This document shows positions 55,388 through 64,000 of a stretch of DNA of 64,000 nt, piece after piece. Position 1 is the first letter of the stretch. Each line of letters begins with the position of its first letter. Position numbers and translations under genes: made by a program. The DNA comes from an uncultured Sphingomonadales bacterium (GTDB lineage Bacteria > Pseudomonadota > Alphaproteobacteria > Sphingomonadales > Sphingomonadaceae), in NCBI GenBank assembly GCA_903832325.1, contig CAILBC010000028.1, forward strand, positions 1-64,000. The letters run 5' to 3'. Under the pieces are notes generated by a model. That model had not been told where the DNA came from. It saw nothing but the letters and a program-made list of their open reading frames with translations, and did not search any database.

Positions 55388-55528
55388 TCACTTGCGGCGC
55401 ACCGAATCGCGGCGCCGTTCGGCCCGCATCATCGCCCACAGCGACCACCCGACCATCACCAGCGTCCCCACCACGCCGATTGCCAGCGCGGCCCAGACGA
55501 ATTCCCACTGATCGATCCGTTCATGCAT
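55388..55528 (-). CDS. ccmD: Haem exporter accessory peptide CcmD
   Basis: A 46-residue frame (MHERIDQWEFVWAALAIGVV onward, ending RRRDSVRRK) fits CcmD: a short N-terminus, one membrane helix and a basic cytoplasmic tail. CcmD helps release holo-CcmE from CcmC. Its place between ccmC and ccmE is canonical. The start is ATG 55528. Confidence 0.88.
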   Translation of the reverse strand: MHERIDQWEFVWAALAIGVVGTLVMVGWSLWAMMRAERRRDSVRRK

Positions 55529-55590
55529 GCGAAAATTCTTGTGCCTTTGCAGGTGCGTCGGTGATCACGGCCATGGCAGTATCGCGGGGC

Positions 55591-56331
55591 CTAGCCAAGC
55601 GCCTTGCGCCGCAGCCGCGCCTCGGTCTGGATTTCGGCGAGCAGCATGCGCATCCGCGCCAGCACCACCCCGCCAAACACCAGCGAAAAGCCCAGCGCCG
55701 CGATCAGCAGCGGCCACAGATACGTGCCGTCGATCGCCGATTTGCCCATGGTGATCGATGGCGGCTGGTGCAGGCTGTTCCACCACACCACCGACCGATT
55801 GATGATCGGAATGTTGATCGCGCCGACCAGCCCGAAAATCGCCGCCACGCGCCCCGCACCGCCGGCGCCGGGCCCACCCGCGCCGGCATCGCGCTGCGCC
55901 GCATCAGACAGGGCGATATACCCGAAATAGAGGAACAACAGGATCAGGAAACTGGTCAGGCGGCCATCCCACACCCACCAGGTGCCCCAGGTCGGCCGGC
56001 CCCAGATCGACCCGGTGATCAGCCCCAGCGCGGTGAACACTGCGCCCGGCACCGCCGCCGCGCGCGCCGCAATCCCGGCCAGCGGGTGGCGCCAGACGAG
56101 TTCGGCAATGCTCGATATTGCAATGGTCGACCAACCGGCCATGCCCAGCCACACGCACGGCACGTGAATGAACAGGATTTTCACGGTTACGCCCATCAGA
56201 TGGTCGGGCGGCGCCAGCGCCAGCCCCCAGGCGAGCGCGCCCAGCGACAGGACAAGCCCCGGCACCAGCAGCGCAGGCATCAGCCAGCGCGCGAGCCGCA
56301 GGAAACGGGCAGGATTGGCAAAACCATGCAT
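55591..56331 (-). CDS. ccmC: Haem exporter protein CcmC
   Basis: This 246-residue inner-membrane protein has six helices and the WWD motif GTWWVWDGRLTSF, which binds haem for loading onto CcmE, and haem-ligand histidines near both ends. It is the first ccm gene here. ccmA and ccmB, which commonly precede it, are not upstream; a tRNA gene lies there instead. Confidence 0.94.
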   Translation of the reverse strand: MHGFANPARFLRLARWLMPALLVPGLVLSLGALAWGLALAPPDHLMGVTVKILFIHVPCVWLGMAGWSTIAISSIAELVWRHPLAGIAARAAAVPGAVFTALGLITGSIWGRPTWGTWWVWDGRLTSFLILLFLYFGYIALSDAAQRDAGAGGPGAGGAGRVAAIFGLVGAINIPIINRSVVWWNSLHQPPSITMGKSAIDGTYLWPLLIAALGFSLVFGGVVLARMRMLLAEIQTEARLRRKALG

Positions 56332-56580
56332 ATGCAGCGCCAGATATTCCCGATTTCAGGCCCGGCGGCAAGTGCGCCGCGCATCAACCCGTGATCGAAT
56401 CGGGCCCTACAACGGACCCGACCAAAACGCGACCTGCCAAAAAGCGAAAGCGGCCCATATACACATGAGGGAAATGCCCCCCCGTCCGGGCCCTCAGGGC
56501 CTCAGGACCTCTGCGCCTCAGGCCAATACGCCCCGGGCGCGCGCGGTGGCGCCTGCATATCTGGACTGTGTGGGAAAATG

Positions 56581-56656
56581 GGGCGACCAATGGGGTTCGA
56601 ACCCACGACCTCCGGTACCACAAACCGGCGCTCTAACCAACTGAGCTATGATCGCC
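56581..56656 (-). tRNA. tRNA-His (GTG)
   Basis: The minus strand folds into a full cloverleaf with anticodon GTG in the loop of CCGGT/ACCGG, T-loop TTCGAAC and D-arm AGCTCAGTTGGTTAGAGC. A G at -1 (56656) faces C73 (56581), the His-tRNA identity pair. CCA is not encoded. The acceptor stem has one G-U pair. Confidence 0.97.
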
Positions 56657-56663
56657 ACGAGAC

Positions 56664-56687
56664 GCGCCCCTTTGCAAAACGGGGCGC
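56664..56687. other. Hairpin before tRNA-His
   Basis: GCGCCCC (56664-56670) pairs with GGGGCGC (56681-56687), with TTT/AAA able to extend the stem. It lies 8 bp upstream of the tRNA on its strand. There is no T-run. It may mark the 5' processing leader. Confidence 0.4.
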
Positions 56688-56771
56688 AAATGGAAAGGGA
56701 AAAATGGTGCCGCCCTGCCGATTTGTGGTTGGCAGAACACGGTGTCGGGCAAAACAAAAATGGTGTCGGGC

Positions 56772-56800
56772 AAAAAAAGGCGGCACGAGGCCGCCTTTTT
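56772..56800 (-). terminator. Intrinsic terminator after rpmE
   Basis: GGCGGC (56779-56784) and GCCGCC (56790-56795) form a stem with a 5-nt loop. It is flanked by seven A on the left and five T on the right, so it can work on both strands; on minus it ends the rpmE transcript. A 14-bp direct repeat (GGTGTCGGGCAAAA) lies just beyond. Confidence 0.85.
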
Positions 56801-56832
56801 CGCAAAAATCCGCCTGCGCGTGAACCGCGCGA

Positions 56833-57060
56833 TCAGGACTTTTTGAGGCTGAGCCCACCGAAACGCTTGTTGAACTGGGCAACGCGGCCGCCCTGGTCCA
56901 TCAGGCGCTGCGCGCCGGTCCAGGCCGGGTGCGACGTCGGGTCGATATCCAGCGTCATGGTGTCGCCTTCCTTGCCCCAGGTCGAACGGGTCCGGAATAC
57001 GCTGCCATCCGTCATCTGGACATTGATGAAGTGATAGTCGGGGTGGATCTTGGCCTTCAT
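56833..57060 (-). CDS. rpmE: 50S ribosomal protein L31
   Basis: This 75-residue L31 begins [20 protein letters not shown] and has the HPAWTG block. It lacks the Cys-x2-Cys zinc motif, so it is a C-minus form. A terminator follows. Two copies of a 14-bp dyad lie 108-149 bp upstream of the ATG. Confidence 0.95.
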   Translation of the reverse strand: MKAKIHPDYHFINVQMTDGSVFRTRSTWGKEGDTMTLDIDPTSHPAWTGAQRLMDQGGRVAQFNKRFGGLSLKKS

Positions 57061-57167
57061 GGGTATGCTCCTTGGCGCGCCCGGTTCCGACCGGCCGCAG
57101 GAAATGCGAAGCGGCGCCCCTAACGCAAAGCCGGGGCTTTGTCGACAGGAGTCTTGCCTGTTTCGGG

Positions 57168-57209
57168 TTCACTCGCGTGAATGGCCGATCACAAGTTCAC
57201 TCGCGTGAA
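57168..57209. promoter_or_regulatory. Duplicated TTCACTCGCGTGAA dyad
   Basis: Two identical 14-bp units (57168-57181 and 57196-57209) each have 5-bp inverted arms around TCGC and are spaced 28 bp. They lie between fabZ and rpmE, about 110-150 bp before the rpmE start. They could be an operator pair or a fabZ 3' structure. Confidence 0.5.
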
Positions 57210-57216
57210 AGGTGGA

Positions 57217-57690
57217 TCAGCTGTCGGCGATCATCGCGGTAAAGCTGCATTCGGTGGCGATCTTGTCACCCAGCATGGCCTTGCCGGCAAATTTGCACAC
57301 GCGCGAACGCTTTTGCGTGAACGACACGTGCAGATCGAGCAGGCAGCCCGGCTCTACCGGCGTGCGGAACTTGGCGTCTTCGATGGCCATGAAATAGACC
57401 AGCTTGCCCGTTCCGGCGAGCCCCAGCGTTTCGACCGCGAGCACGCCGGCCGCCTGGGCCAGCGCCTCTATCTGGAGCACGCCGGGCATGATCGGACGCC
57501 CGGGGAAATGCCCCTGAAAAAACTGTTCGTTCATGCTGACCGCCTTGATCGCGTGGATCCGTTCGCCCACGATCAGTTCGACCACGCGATCGACCAGCAA
57601 CAACGGATAGCGATGCGGCAGCGCCGCCATCACACCCTGGATATCGAGGGCCAGCGGCGCTGCCGCCGGCCCGTCACCTGTTTCGCTCAT
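57217..57690 (-). CDS. fabZ: 3-hydroxyacyl-ACP dehydratase FabZ
   Basis: This 157-residue hotdog-fold dehydratase works in fatty-acid elongation. The catalytic His and Glu are in [20 protein letters not shown], preceded by [13 protein letters not shown]. The gene order dxr-rseP-bamA-ompH-fabZ is conserved in proteobacteria, with lpx genes often following; here rpmE follows. Confidence 0.96.
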   Translation of the reverse strand: MSETGDGPAAAPLALDIQGVMAALPHRYPLLLVDRVVELIVGERIHAIKAVSMNEQFFQGHFPGRPIMPGVLQIEALAQAAGVLAVETLGLAGTGKLVYFMAIEDAKFRTPVEPGCLLDLHVSFTQKRSRVCKFAGKAMLGDKIATECSFTAMIADS

Positions 57691-57719
57691 CAGTTCGTAC
57701 CGTTGGTCCGCGGGCCGCC

Positions 57720-58403
57720 TCAGCGACCCTGCGGTGCCTTTTTCGCGGCGGCAGGAGCAGCAGCACCGGCCTGCGCGGCTTCGGCAGCGGCGGCGGCCTG
57801 GGCCTGCGCCTGCTGTTCGCGCTGCGCACGCGGCAGCCAGCCGGCCGGCGGCGTGACGCTGACCGAGGGGACGATCAGGTTAAGCTGTTCGAGGATATCC
57901 TGGTTCAGGTTATAGGCCGGATCGGCCTTCACCACCGACTGCGCATCGACCACCATGGTGACCTTGCGCTTGGTCATTGCGGCCTGGGTCGCGGATTCCA
58001 GCTTGTCGGCGATCTGTTCGAGCACATACTGTTCGGCCAGCTTTTCCGGCTCGATGATCTGCTGCAGTTCGCGCTGCCCGGCCTGTTCGAGCTGCTGGAT
58101 CTGGGCATATTCGGCCTGAAGCTGGGCGCGGTCAGCCTTGGGCGCCTTTGCATCGGCATCCAGCTTTTCATACATCGGCTTGAGCTGGGCCTGGATCTGC
58201 GCTTTGCGCGTGTTGGCCTGATCGATCTGCGGCTTGTAGGTCACGGGCAGCTGCTGGCCGGCCAGCTTTGACGCGTTGGAGCTGAGCACCACGGCCTGCG
58301 GATTGGCATAAGCGATGCCGGGCACTGTCTGGGCCATGACGGCCGGTGCAAGAGCAAGCGAAGCGGCCGTGGCAAGCACGGCAGTAAGGATCGAGCGTTT
58401 CAT
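57720..58403 (-). CDS. ompH: OmpH/Skp-family periplasmic chaperone
   Basis: This 227-residue protein has a signal peptide (about 1-24, ending VMA) and a Gln/Lys/Ala-rich helical domain typical of Skp, which holds outer-membrane proteins for BamA. The C-terminal tail is Ala/Gln-rich. Its ATG overlaps the bamA stop (TGATG), so the two are coupled. Confidence 0.9.
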   Translation of the reverse strand: MKRSILTAVLATAASLALAPAVMAQTVPGIAYANPQAVVLSSNASKLAGQQLPVTYKPQIDQANTRKAQIQAQLKPMYEKLDADAKAPKADRAQLQAEYAQIQQLEQAGQRELQQIIEPEKLAEQYVLEQIADKLESATQAAMTKRKVTMVVDAQSVVKADPAYNLNQDILEQLNLIVPSVSVTPPAGWLPRAQREQQAQAQAAAAAEAAQAGAAAPAAAKKAPQGR

Positions 58404-61400
58404 CAGAACTGGGTTCCCACGTTGAAGCTGAAGGTTTTGCGAGTATCGCCATAGACATAGGTCAGGGATTTGGCGATATCGATGCGGAACGGTCCGAACG
58501 GCGAATTCCAGTTTACCCCGAACCCGATCGAAATACGCGGTTTCGGGCTGTCGCCGGCGAAATCTTCCTCGAACTTTTGCGCGATCGCATTCGCGGTGCC
58601 GTTCGAAGCCGTTGCATTGGTTGTATATTTGCCGGTCACGGCATCGGTATACAAAATGGTTGTGCCCACCGCCGCTGGCCGCGTCACGCCGAACACGGCG
58701 CCCGCATCGAGGAAGATCGATGGCCGCAGCCCCAGTTCGCGCGCGCCCGAACCCAGCGGGATTTCCAGCTCGGCATGGCCGAGGTAATAATATCTGCCGC
58801 CGAGCGCATCGTTGACCCAGGTGTTGGGATCGGTGGTCAGCGTGCCGCCGTTGCCGCTGGTGGGGTTATAGCCCTGGAAATACTTGCGCAGCACGCGCGG
58901 GCCGACGCCGCGGATGTCAAACCCGCGGATCTGCGGCTCACCCAGAAAGAAACGGTCGGTCAGCCGCACCGGATCTTCGTACTGGTTGATGGCGTTGTTC
59001 TGCAGCGCATGGACCGCGCCCGCTTCGCCGCGCAGCGAAAAGATGAAGCCGTGCGGCAGCGCCACGTAATGCGCAGCATTGATCGTGGCGCGGGCATATT
59101 TGACCGTACCGCCCAGCCCCGCAACGTCGGCCCCCATGATGAACGTGGTGCCGCGCGTGGGATGCAGGCGGTTATCCAGCGTATCATAGACATAGGACGC
59201 ACCCAGGATCGAGCTGGTGCGCGTGCCGATCGCATCGCACAAGTATTGCCCGGCCAGATAGACCGAGCACGACCCGTTGATGTAATAGGTCGCCTGGTCA
59301 AGCGTGACTTGTTCGTAATTGAGCGTGTAGCGCCCGATCAGTGAGCTGAATTCGGTCAGCGGCACCCCGGCACGCACCTGGAACCCGGTGGTGTTCTGGC
59401 GATAGGTCGTGTTGCGGTTGGCGTTATAGAAATTGAAACTGGACGAATCGCGGCGATAGAGATCGACGCCCAGCGACACGTTGCGATCGGACACGTAAGG
59501 TTCGGTGAAGTTCAGCTGCACCGCCTTGGAATAGGCGGAATAGTTGAACGTGGTGCCAATCGTTTCCCCGCGCCCGCGGAAATTGTTCTGCTGGATCGAG
59601 GCCTGGAAGATAAAGCTTTCAAGGCTGGAATACCCCGCCGAAAGCTGCAGCTGGCCGGTCGGCTTTTCCTCGACATTGGCTTCGAGCACGACGCGGTCTG
59701 CGCTGGTGCCCGGCTTTTGTTCGACTTCGAACTTTTCCTGGAAATAGCCCAGCGATTTGATGCGGTTCGATGACCGCTTGATCTGATACGAATTGAACGC
59801 ATCGCCTTCACCCAGGCGGAATTCGCGGCGAATGACTTTGTCTTCGGTCAGCGTGTTGCCGTTGATATCGATGCGTTCGACATAGACGCGCGGTGCCTCC
59901 GCAATGCGGAACGTCACAGACATCGTCTGCTTGTCCTTGTCGCGCTGGAAATCGGGGCGGACGTCGGCAAAGGCATAGCCAAAGCTGCCGACGGTTTCTG
60001 TCAACGCATCGACGGTGTCTTCCACCGCCTTGGCGTTGTACCACTGCGCCTTCTTGATCGCCAAACGCTTGGCCAGCGCTTCGCCGTTGAAATCGCGCAG
60101 CTGGCTTTCGACTTTCACATCGCCAAACTTGTAGCGCTTGCCTTCCTCGACCACGTAAGTGACGATGAAATCGCGCTTGTCCGGGGTCAGTTCGGCCACG
60201 GCCGAGACCACGCGGAAATCGGCATAGCCCTGCGTGAGATAGAACTGGCGCAGTTTCTGCTGGTCAAATGCCAGCCGGTCGGGATCGTAGCTGGTGCCCG
60301 AAGAAAACGCGCGGAACGATCGCGACTGCTTGGTGACCATCTGCGTGCGCAATTGCGTGACCGTAAAGGTCTTGGCGCCGATGATGTTGATCTGGCGGAC
60401 CTTGGATTTGGGCCCTTCGGTGATTTCGAACACGATATCGACGCGGTTCTGATCGAGCGAAACCATCTTCGGCTCGACCGAGGCGGCAAAGCGGCCCTCG
60501 CGCTTGTACAGTTCGATGATCCGGGTCACATCGGCGCGCACTTTCGACCGGGTAAAGATCTGCCGCGCGGAAAGCTTGATTTCGGGAAGGATCTTGTCCT
60601 CCTTCAACCGCTTGTTGCCTTCGAGGATGATCCGGTTGACCACCGGGTTTTCCTTCACCTCGATCACCACGGCGCCGTTGTCGTTGCGCAGCCGCACATC
60701 GGAAAACAGTTCGGTGGCAAACAGGTCCTTCAGCACCTGGTCGGCGGCGGCCTGCGTGTATTTGTCGCCGATGTGCATGCGGATGTACGACAGGATGGTA
60801 TCGGCTTCGAGCCGCTGCGCGCCATCGACCGTGATCGAGCGCACCGGCTGGTTGCCCTCGGCCGGGGCCGGCGCAGCGCGCGGCGCCTCGGGCGCGGGCG
60901 AATCGAGCGAGATCGGCACGGCGCCACCCTGGCCGCCGCGTGTTGCTGCGGCGCGCGGGGCCGGCGCACGCAGAGTGGCTGCACGGGGGGCAGCGGCACG
61001 GGGAGCCGCCATGCGCGGCGCGGGTGCGGCAGGCGCCGGTTCGGCAACCGCCTCGGTCGCGGCAGGTTTGGCTTTGGCCGTTACCGCCTTGATCCTGGCT
61101 GGCCGGACGGGGCGCGGCGCGGCGGGTTCGGCCGCAGGGGCCATGGGTGCGGGCGCCGCAGCCATGGTTTCAGCCTGCGCCGGCGCAACGCCCGCGGGTG
61201 CAGGATCGGGTGCAGGGGCCGCAACCGGCGCCGGCGCCGCGGGCGCAGCAATGCTGGTGGTGGCATCGGGACGCGGGCGGCGATGTTTGGCCAGCAGCGC
61301 ATTCACCCGCTTGGGCGGCGGTGGCGGCGGGGGTGTGGCGCTATCCTGCGCGGCAGCGGCGTCCTGCGGCGCGGCCATGACGCTGTCCGGCACGGCGGCA

Positions 61401-61486
61401 AGGCAGCTGGATGCCAGAAGCATGGCGACCGTAGCGGTCGTGCCCCAATGGCCAGCTGCGGTCCGGCTCGCGTTCCATGCAATCAT
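58403..61486 (-). CDS. bamA: Outer membrane assembly factor BamA
   Basis: This protein of about 1027 residues inserts beta-barrels into the outer membrane. It has a signal peptide (about 1-38), then an Ala/Pro/Arg-rich stretch of about 170 residues, five POTRA domains (beginning near VRSITVDGAQRLEADTI) and a C-terminal barrel ending in NVGTQF. Typical BamA is about 800-900 residues, and the extra length is the low-complexity N-terminal region. The first ATG is 61486; TTG and GTG codons lie just before it. An inverted repeat lies between it and rseP. Confidence 0.93.
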   Translation of the reverse strand: MIAWNASRTAAGHWGTTATVAMLLASSCLAAVPDSVMAAPQDAAAAQDSATPPPPPPPKRVNALLAKHRRPRPDATTSIAAPAAPAPVAAPAPDPAPAGVAPAQAETMAAAPAPMAPAAEPAAPRPVRPARIKAVTAKAKPAATEAVAEPAPAAPAPRMAAPRAAAPRAATLRAPAPRAAATRGGQGGAVPISLDSPAPEAPRAAPAPAEGNQPVRSITVDGAQRLEADTILSYIRMHIGDKYTQAAADQVLKDLFATELFSDVRLRNDNGAVVIEVKENPVVNRIILEGNKRLKEDKILPEIKLSARQIFTRSKVRADVTRIIELYKREGRFAASVEPKMVSLDQNRVDIVFEITEGPKSKVRQINIIGAKTFTVTQLRTQMVTKQSRSFRAFSSGTSYDPDRLAFDQQKLRQFYLTQGYADFRVVSAVAELTPDKRDFIVTYVVEEGKRYKFGDVKVESQLRDFNGEALAKRLAIKKAQWYNAKAVEDTVDALTETVGSFGYAFADVRPDFQRDKDKQTMSVTFRIAEAPRVYVERIDINGNTLTEDKVIRREFRLGEGDAFNSYQIKRSSNRIKSLGYFQEKFEVEQKPGTSADRVVLEANVEEKPTGQLQLSAGYSSLESFIFQASIQQNNFRGRGETIGTTFNYSAYSKAVQLNFTEPYVSDRNVSLGVDLYRRDSSSFNFYNANRNTTYRQNTTGFQVRAGVPLTEFSSLIGRYTLNYEQVTLDQATYYINGSCSVYLAGQYLCDAIGTRTSSILGASYVYDTLDNRLHPTRGTTFIMGADVAGLGGTVKYARATINAAHYVALPHGFIFSLRGEAGAVHALQNNAINQYEDPVRLTDRFFLGEPQIRGFDIRGVGPRVLRKYFQGYNPTSGNGGTLTTDPNTWVNDALGGRYYYLGHAELEIPLGSGARELGLRPSIFLDAGAVFGVTRPAAVGTTILYTDAVTGKYTTNATASNGTANAIAQKFEEDFAGDSPKPRISIGFGVNWNSPFGPFRIDIAKSLTYVYGDTRKTFSFNVGTQF

Positions 61487-61703
61487 CACCAAGCGCCATC
61501 CCGTTCTGTCACGCGGACCGCCCGGCGGGCCGCAAAATCCGTATCACCTGGCGGTCCGCACCGCGAACCGTCCCGGCTGCCTTGTTGCCTGCCGCACCGG
61601 TATAGACCCCGGCACGCCAATCCACAGCCCGCCTGCCTCTGCCCGAACCCGACCGTTCGTGCAAGCAAGCTTGCCGGAACCGTGCCAGATTATGGGCCGA
61701 TTT

Positions 61704-61759
61704 CCCCGTTGATGGGCCCCGGGGCAGGCCTGTTGCAGCACCGCGCCCCATCAACGGGG
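61704..61759. repeat. 13-bp inverted repeat after rseP
   Basis: CCCCGTTGATGGG (61704-61716) and CCCATCAACGGGG (61747-61759) are perfect inverted repeats around a 30-nt GC-rich loop, 10 bp after the rseP stop. No T-run follows on minus. The rest of the 61487-61768 gap shows no gene; it presumably holds the bamA leader. Confidence 0.6.
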
Positions 61760-61768
61760 CAGGCGGCG

Positions 61769-62890
61769 TTATCCTCCGAACAGTTTCAACGATCCGGCAT
61801 CGTTGAACGTCACAAACAGCATCAGCGCCACCACCAGCACCAGCCCGGTGCCGAATGCCAGCTCTTGCGCGCGCTGGCTGACCGGTTTGCGCCGGATCGC
61901 CTCGGCCGCAAACAGCACCAGATGCCCGCCATCGAGCACCGGAATTGGCAGCAGATTGATGAACCCCAGGTTGATCGAAATCAGCGCGATGAAGCTGACG
62001 AAATTCTGCCAGCCCGAAACGAGCTGTTCGCCCGAATATTTGGCAATCTTGATCGGCCCGCCCAGTTCCTTGGCCGAACGCCGCCCGGTGAGAATCTGGT
62101 CGAGCCCGGTCACCGTCATGCCGATGATATCGCGCGTTTCGGTCAATCCTTCGCCCAGCGCGCCGATCGGGCCGAGCGCGCGGCGTTCCACTTTGGCCGG
62201 GGCCACGCCCAGATACCCGATCGACTGGCTGTTGCCAAAACGGTCGGTTTCCACTTTTGTGGCGGGCGTTACCGCCAGCGTCAGACGTTTGCCGTGGCGA
62301 TCGATCACCATGTCCAGCCGTTCGCCGGGGTGTTCCGACACCGCCATCTTGATGCCCAGAAAGCCGTCGATCGACCCGCCGGCCAGCGAAATCACCCGGT
62401 CGCCCGATTGCAGTCCGGCCTGCGCCGCCACCGACCCGGGCGCCACCAGGCCGATCACCGGCGGGGCCACCAGCGTGCCATACGCAAGCGCAAAGCCCGA
62501 CAGAATCAGCACCGCCACCGCCAGATTGGTAACAGGCCCGGCGGCGACGATGATCGCGCGCTGCCACAGCGGGCGCCCCTGCAACGTGCTGGCGCGATCA
62601 TCGGCCGACAGCGACAGCCATTCGGCGCTGGGCTGCCCGGCCGGGTTCGCATCGCCGGCAAACTGCACATAGCCGCCCAGCGGCAGCGCCGACAGTTTCC
62701 ACCGCGTGCCGCGCCGGTCGGTCCAGCCGGCCAGTTCCTTGCCAAACCCGATCGAAAAGACATCGGCGCGCACCCCGAACAGGCGCCCGGCGAAATAGTG
62801 GCCAAATTCGTGAATGAACACGAGCGGCCCGAGCACCAGGGCAAAGGCAACAAGCGTCATCAGCAGGCCGGGAGAATGCAGCGGCGTCAA
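61769..62890 (-). CDS. rseP: RIP zinc metalloprotease RseP
   Basis: This 373-residue site-2 protease cleaves anti-sigma factors in the inner membrane. The zinc motif HEFGH (VFIHEFGHYFAGR) is in the first helix, a PDZ domain sits at about 120-200, and the second zinc ligand in LLPIPVLDGGHL. One PDZ domain is clear, against two in E. coli. It lies 46 bp from dxr. Confidence 0.95.
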   Translation of the reverse strand: MTPLHSPGLLMTLVAFALVLGPLVFIHEFGHYFAGRLFGVRADVFSIGFGKELAGWTDRRGTRWKLSALPLGGYVQFAGDANPAGQPSAEWLSLSADDRASTLQGRPLWQRAIIVAAGPVTNLAVAVLILSGFALAYGTLVAPPVIGLVAPGSVAAQAGLQSGDRVISLAGGSIDGFLGIKMAVSEHPGERLDMVIDRHGKRLTLAVTPATKVETDRFGNSQSIGYLGVAPAKVERRALGPIGALGEGLTETRDIIGMTVTGLDQILTGRRSAKELGGPIKIAKYSGEQLVSGWQNFVSFIALISINLGFINLLPIPVLDGGHLVLFAAEAIRRKPVSQRAQELAFGTGLVLVVALMLFVTFNDAGSLKLFGG

Positions 62891-62936
62891 AATACAGGCT
62901 CCATCACAAGATCATTACATTTGCCGCAGGGCCCGG

Positions 62937-64000
62937 TTACAGCGCGCCCACCAGCGCCTCGTGCGCCCGCACGCGCGCCTCACGGTCCACGGCAATCACT
63001 TCGTCCAGGCATTGCGGTGGCGAGGGCACGCCTGAACCTAGCACGTCTTCGCAGCATTGCACGATCCGCGTGAACCCAATCTGTCCGGCCAGGAATGCCG
63101 CCACCGCGATTTCGTTGCTGGCATTGAGCACCGCCGCCGCCGCGCCGCCGGCCATCACCGCTTCGCGCGCAAGCCGCGTGGCGGGAAAGCGCACTTCATC
63201 GGGCGCGCGAAACGTCAGCGTGCCGATCGCCGCCAGATCGAGCGGTTCGCACGGCGTGTTCATCCGCGCCGGCCAGGCCAGCGCCGATGCGATCGGCACG
63301 CGCATGTCGCTGGGGCCCAGTTGCGCCAATGTTGACCCATCGCGGTATTCGACCATCGAATGGACGATCGATTGCGGGTGCACGATGATCCTCAGCCGGT
63401 CGACGCCCACCGGAAACAGGTGATAGGCCTCGATGAATTCCAGGCCCTTGTTCATCATCGTGGCCGAATCGACGCTGATCTTTGCACCCATCGACCAGTT
63501 GGGGTGCTTCACCGCCTCGGCCGGGGTGGCGTGCTGCAACCGGTCTGCCGCCCAGTCGCGGAATGGTCCGCCGCTCGCGGTCAGCGTGATCCAGCGCACA
63601 TGGGCGGGATCATTGCCGGCGAGGCACTGGAAAATCGCGTTGTGTTCCGAATCGACCGGCAGCAGCGTGGTGCCATGCTGCGCCACGGCGCGGGTCATCA
63701 CCCCGCCGGCGGATACCAGCGCCTCTTTGTTGGCCAGCGCCACGGTGCGGCCCTGTTCGATGGCGGCCATGGTGGGCGCAAGACCGGCACAGCCGACAAT
63801 CGCCGCCACGGTGACATCGGCGGGGCGTTGTGCCGCCTCGATCAATGCCTGTGCACCGCCAGCGGTTTCGATTTGCGTGCCCGCCAGCGCCTCACGCAAT
63901 TCGGGCAGGCGCGCTTCATCGCCGATGACGACAATTTCGGGCGCGAACTCGCGCGCCAGCGCCGCCAGCACCGCAACATTGCTGTGCCCGGTCAGCGCAA
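62937..64000 (-). CDS. dxr: 1-deoxy-D-xylulose 5-phosphate reductoisomerase, 3' part
   Basis: This is the C-terminal part, about 354 residues, of DXP reductoisomerase of the MEP isoprenoid pathway; the N-terminal Rossmann start lies beyond the window. Visible motifs are VALANKEALVSAG, VDSEHNAIFQ, TASGGPFRD, NWSMGAKISVDSATMMNKGLE and ASNEIAVAAFL. The open frame runs off the window end, so it is partial only through cropping. Confidence 0.95.
   Translation of the reverse strand, partial: ALTGHSNVAVLAALAREFAPEIVVIGDEARLPELREALAGTQIETAGGAQALIEAAQRPADVTVAAIVGCAGLAPTMAAIEQGRTVALANKEALVSAGGVMTRAVAQHGTTLLPVDSEHNAIFQCLAGNDPAHVRWITLTASGGPFRDWAADRLQHATPAEAVKHPNWSMGAKISVDSATMMNKGLEFIEAYHLFPVGVDRLRIIVHPQSIVHSMVEYRDGSTLAQLGPSDMRVPIASALAWPARMNTPCEPLDLAAIGTLTFRAPDEVRFPATRLAREAVMAGGAAAAVLNASNEIAVAAFLAGQIGFTRIVQCCEDVLGSGVPSPPQCLDEVIAVDREARVRAHEALVGAL

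Noticed and set aside
60353..63073. 906-codon plus-strand frame antisense to bamA and rseP
   Set aside because: It spans two well-supported minus-strand genes and the gap between them, with no domain.

Overview
The window is high-GC, alphaproteobacterial chromosome, most consistent with the Sphingomonadales (Novosphingobium-like). This is inferred from protein sequences and gene order: ffh-rpsP-rimM-trmD-rplS, dapF-mtaB-ftsY-ispZ, and dxr-rseP-bamA-ompH-fabZ. It also carries a GC-rich inverted repeat of a kind I associate with sphingomonads. No species can be assigned from sequence alone. No rRNA, CRISPR array, prophage or intact transposase is seen; one tRNA (His) is present.

Region 1 (1-0.67 kb) is a decayed mobile-element scar: the first codons of an IS110-type transposase broken by an array of GAATTCCGGGGACAG repeats, then a 126-bp element with 29-bp inverted repeats, then the first copy of a double-hairpin repeat.

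Region 2 (0.67-30.5 kb) is an accessory catabolic island. On the minus strand one unit runs BKACE (dehydrocarnitine cleavage), a carnitine dehydrogenase-thioesterase fusion, SDR, zinc alcohol dehydrogenase and a LysR regulator. A second unit follows: lipoprotein substrate-binding protein, permease, ATPase, urea carboxylase and allophanate hydrolase. Next come a large Pls/PosA-type NRPS-like membrane protein, a YqhA-like protein, an NCS1 transporter, an alpha/beta hydrolase and an MFS transporter. A GlxA-type AraC regulator is divergent from a plus-strand operon of TmpA-like and TmpB-like oxygenases, gamma-butyrobetaine dioxygenase, a class II aldolase, a D-2-hydroxyacid dehydrogenase and an MBL-fold hydrolase. 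Gamma-butyrobetaine can become L-carnitine, then dehydrocarnitine, then betainyl-CoA, then glycine betaine. 2-(trimethylammonio)ethylphosphonate can become glycine betaine plus phosphate. Both routes therefore end at glycine betaine. A motif of about 30 bp shared by the tmpA and BKACE promoters suggests common control.

Region 3 (30.5-64 kb) is mostly housekeeping: asd, an S9 peptidase, rplS and trmD, a VapBC module with a serine hydrolase inserted into the ribosomal/SRP operon, rimM, rpsP, ffh, a GGDEF-EAL protein, dapF, mtaB, ftsY and ispZ. Then follow a small membrane-anchored unknown, a sorbosone-dehydrogenase/cytochrome c fusion, kup, the cytochrome c maturation genes ccmI-H-G-F-E-D-C (ccmAB absent), tRNA-His, rpmE, fabZ, ompH, bamA, rseP and the 3' part of dxr.

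The points most worth following up are the quaternary-ammonium island with its shared promoter motif, the NRPS-like gene inside it, a repeated double-hairpin element that abuts gene stop codons and shows a compensatory base-pair change, and the essential trmD-rplS pair placed downstream of an autoregulated toxin-antitoxin module.
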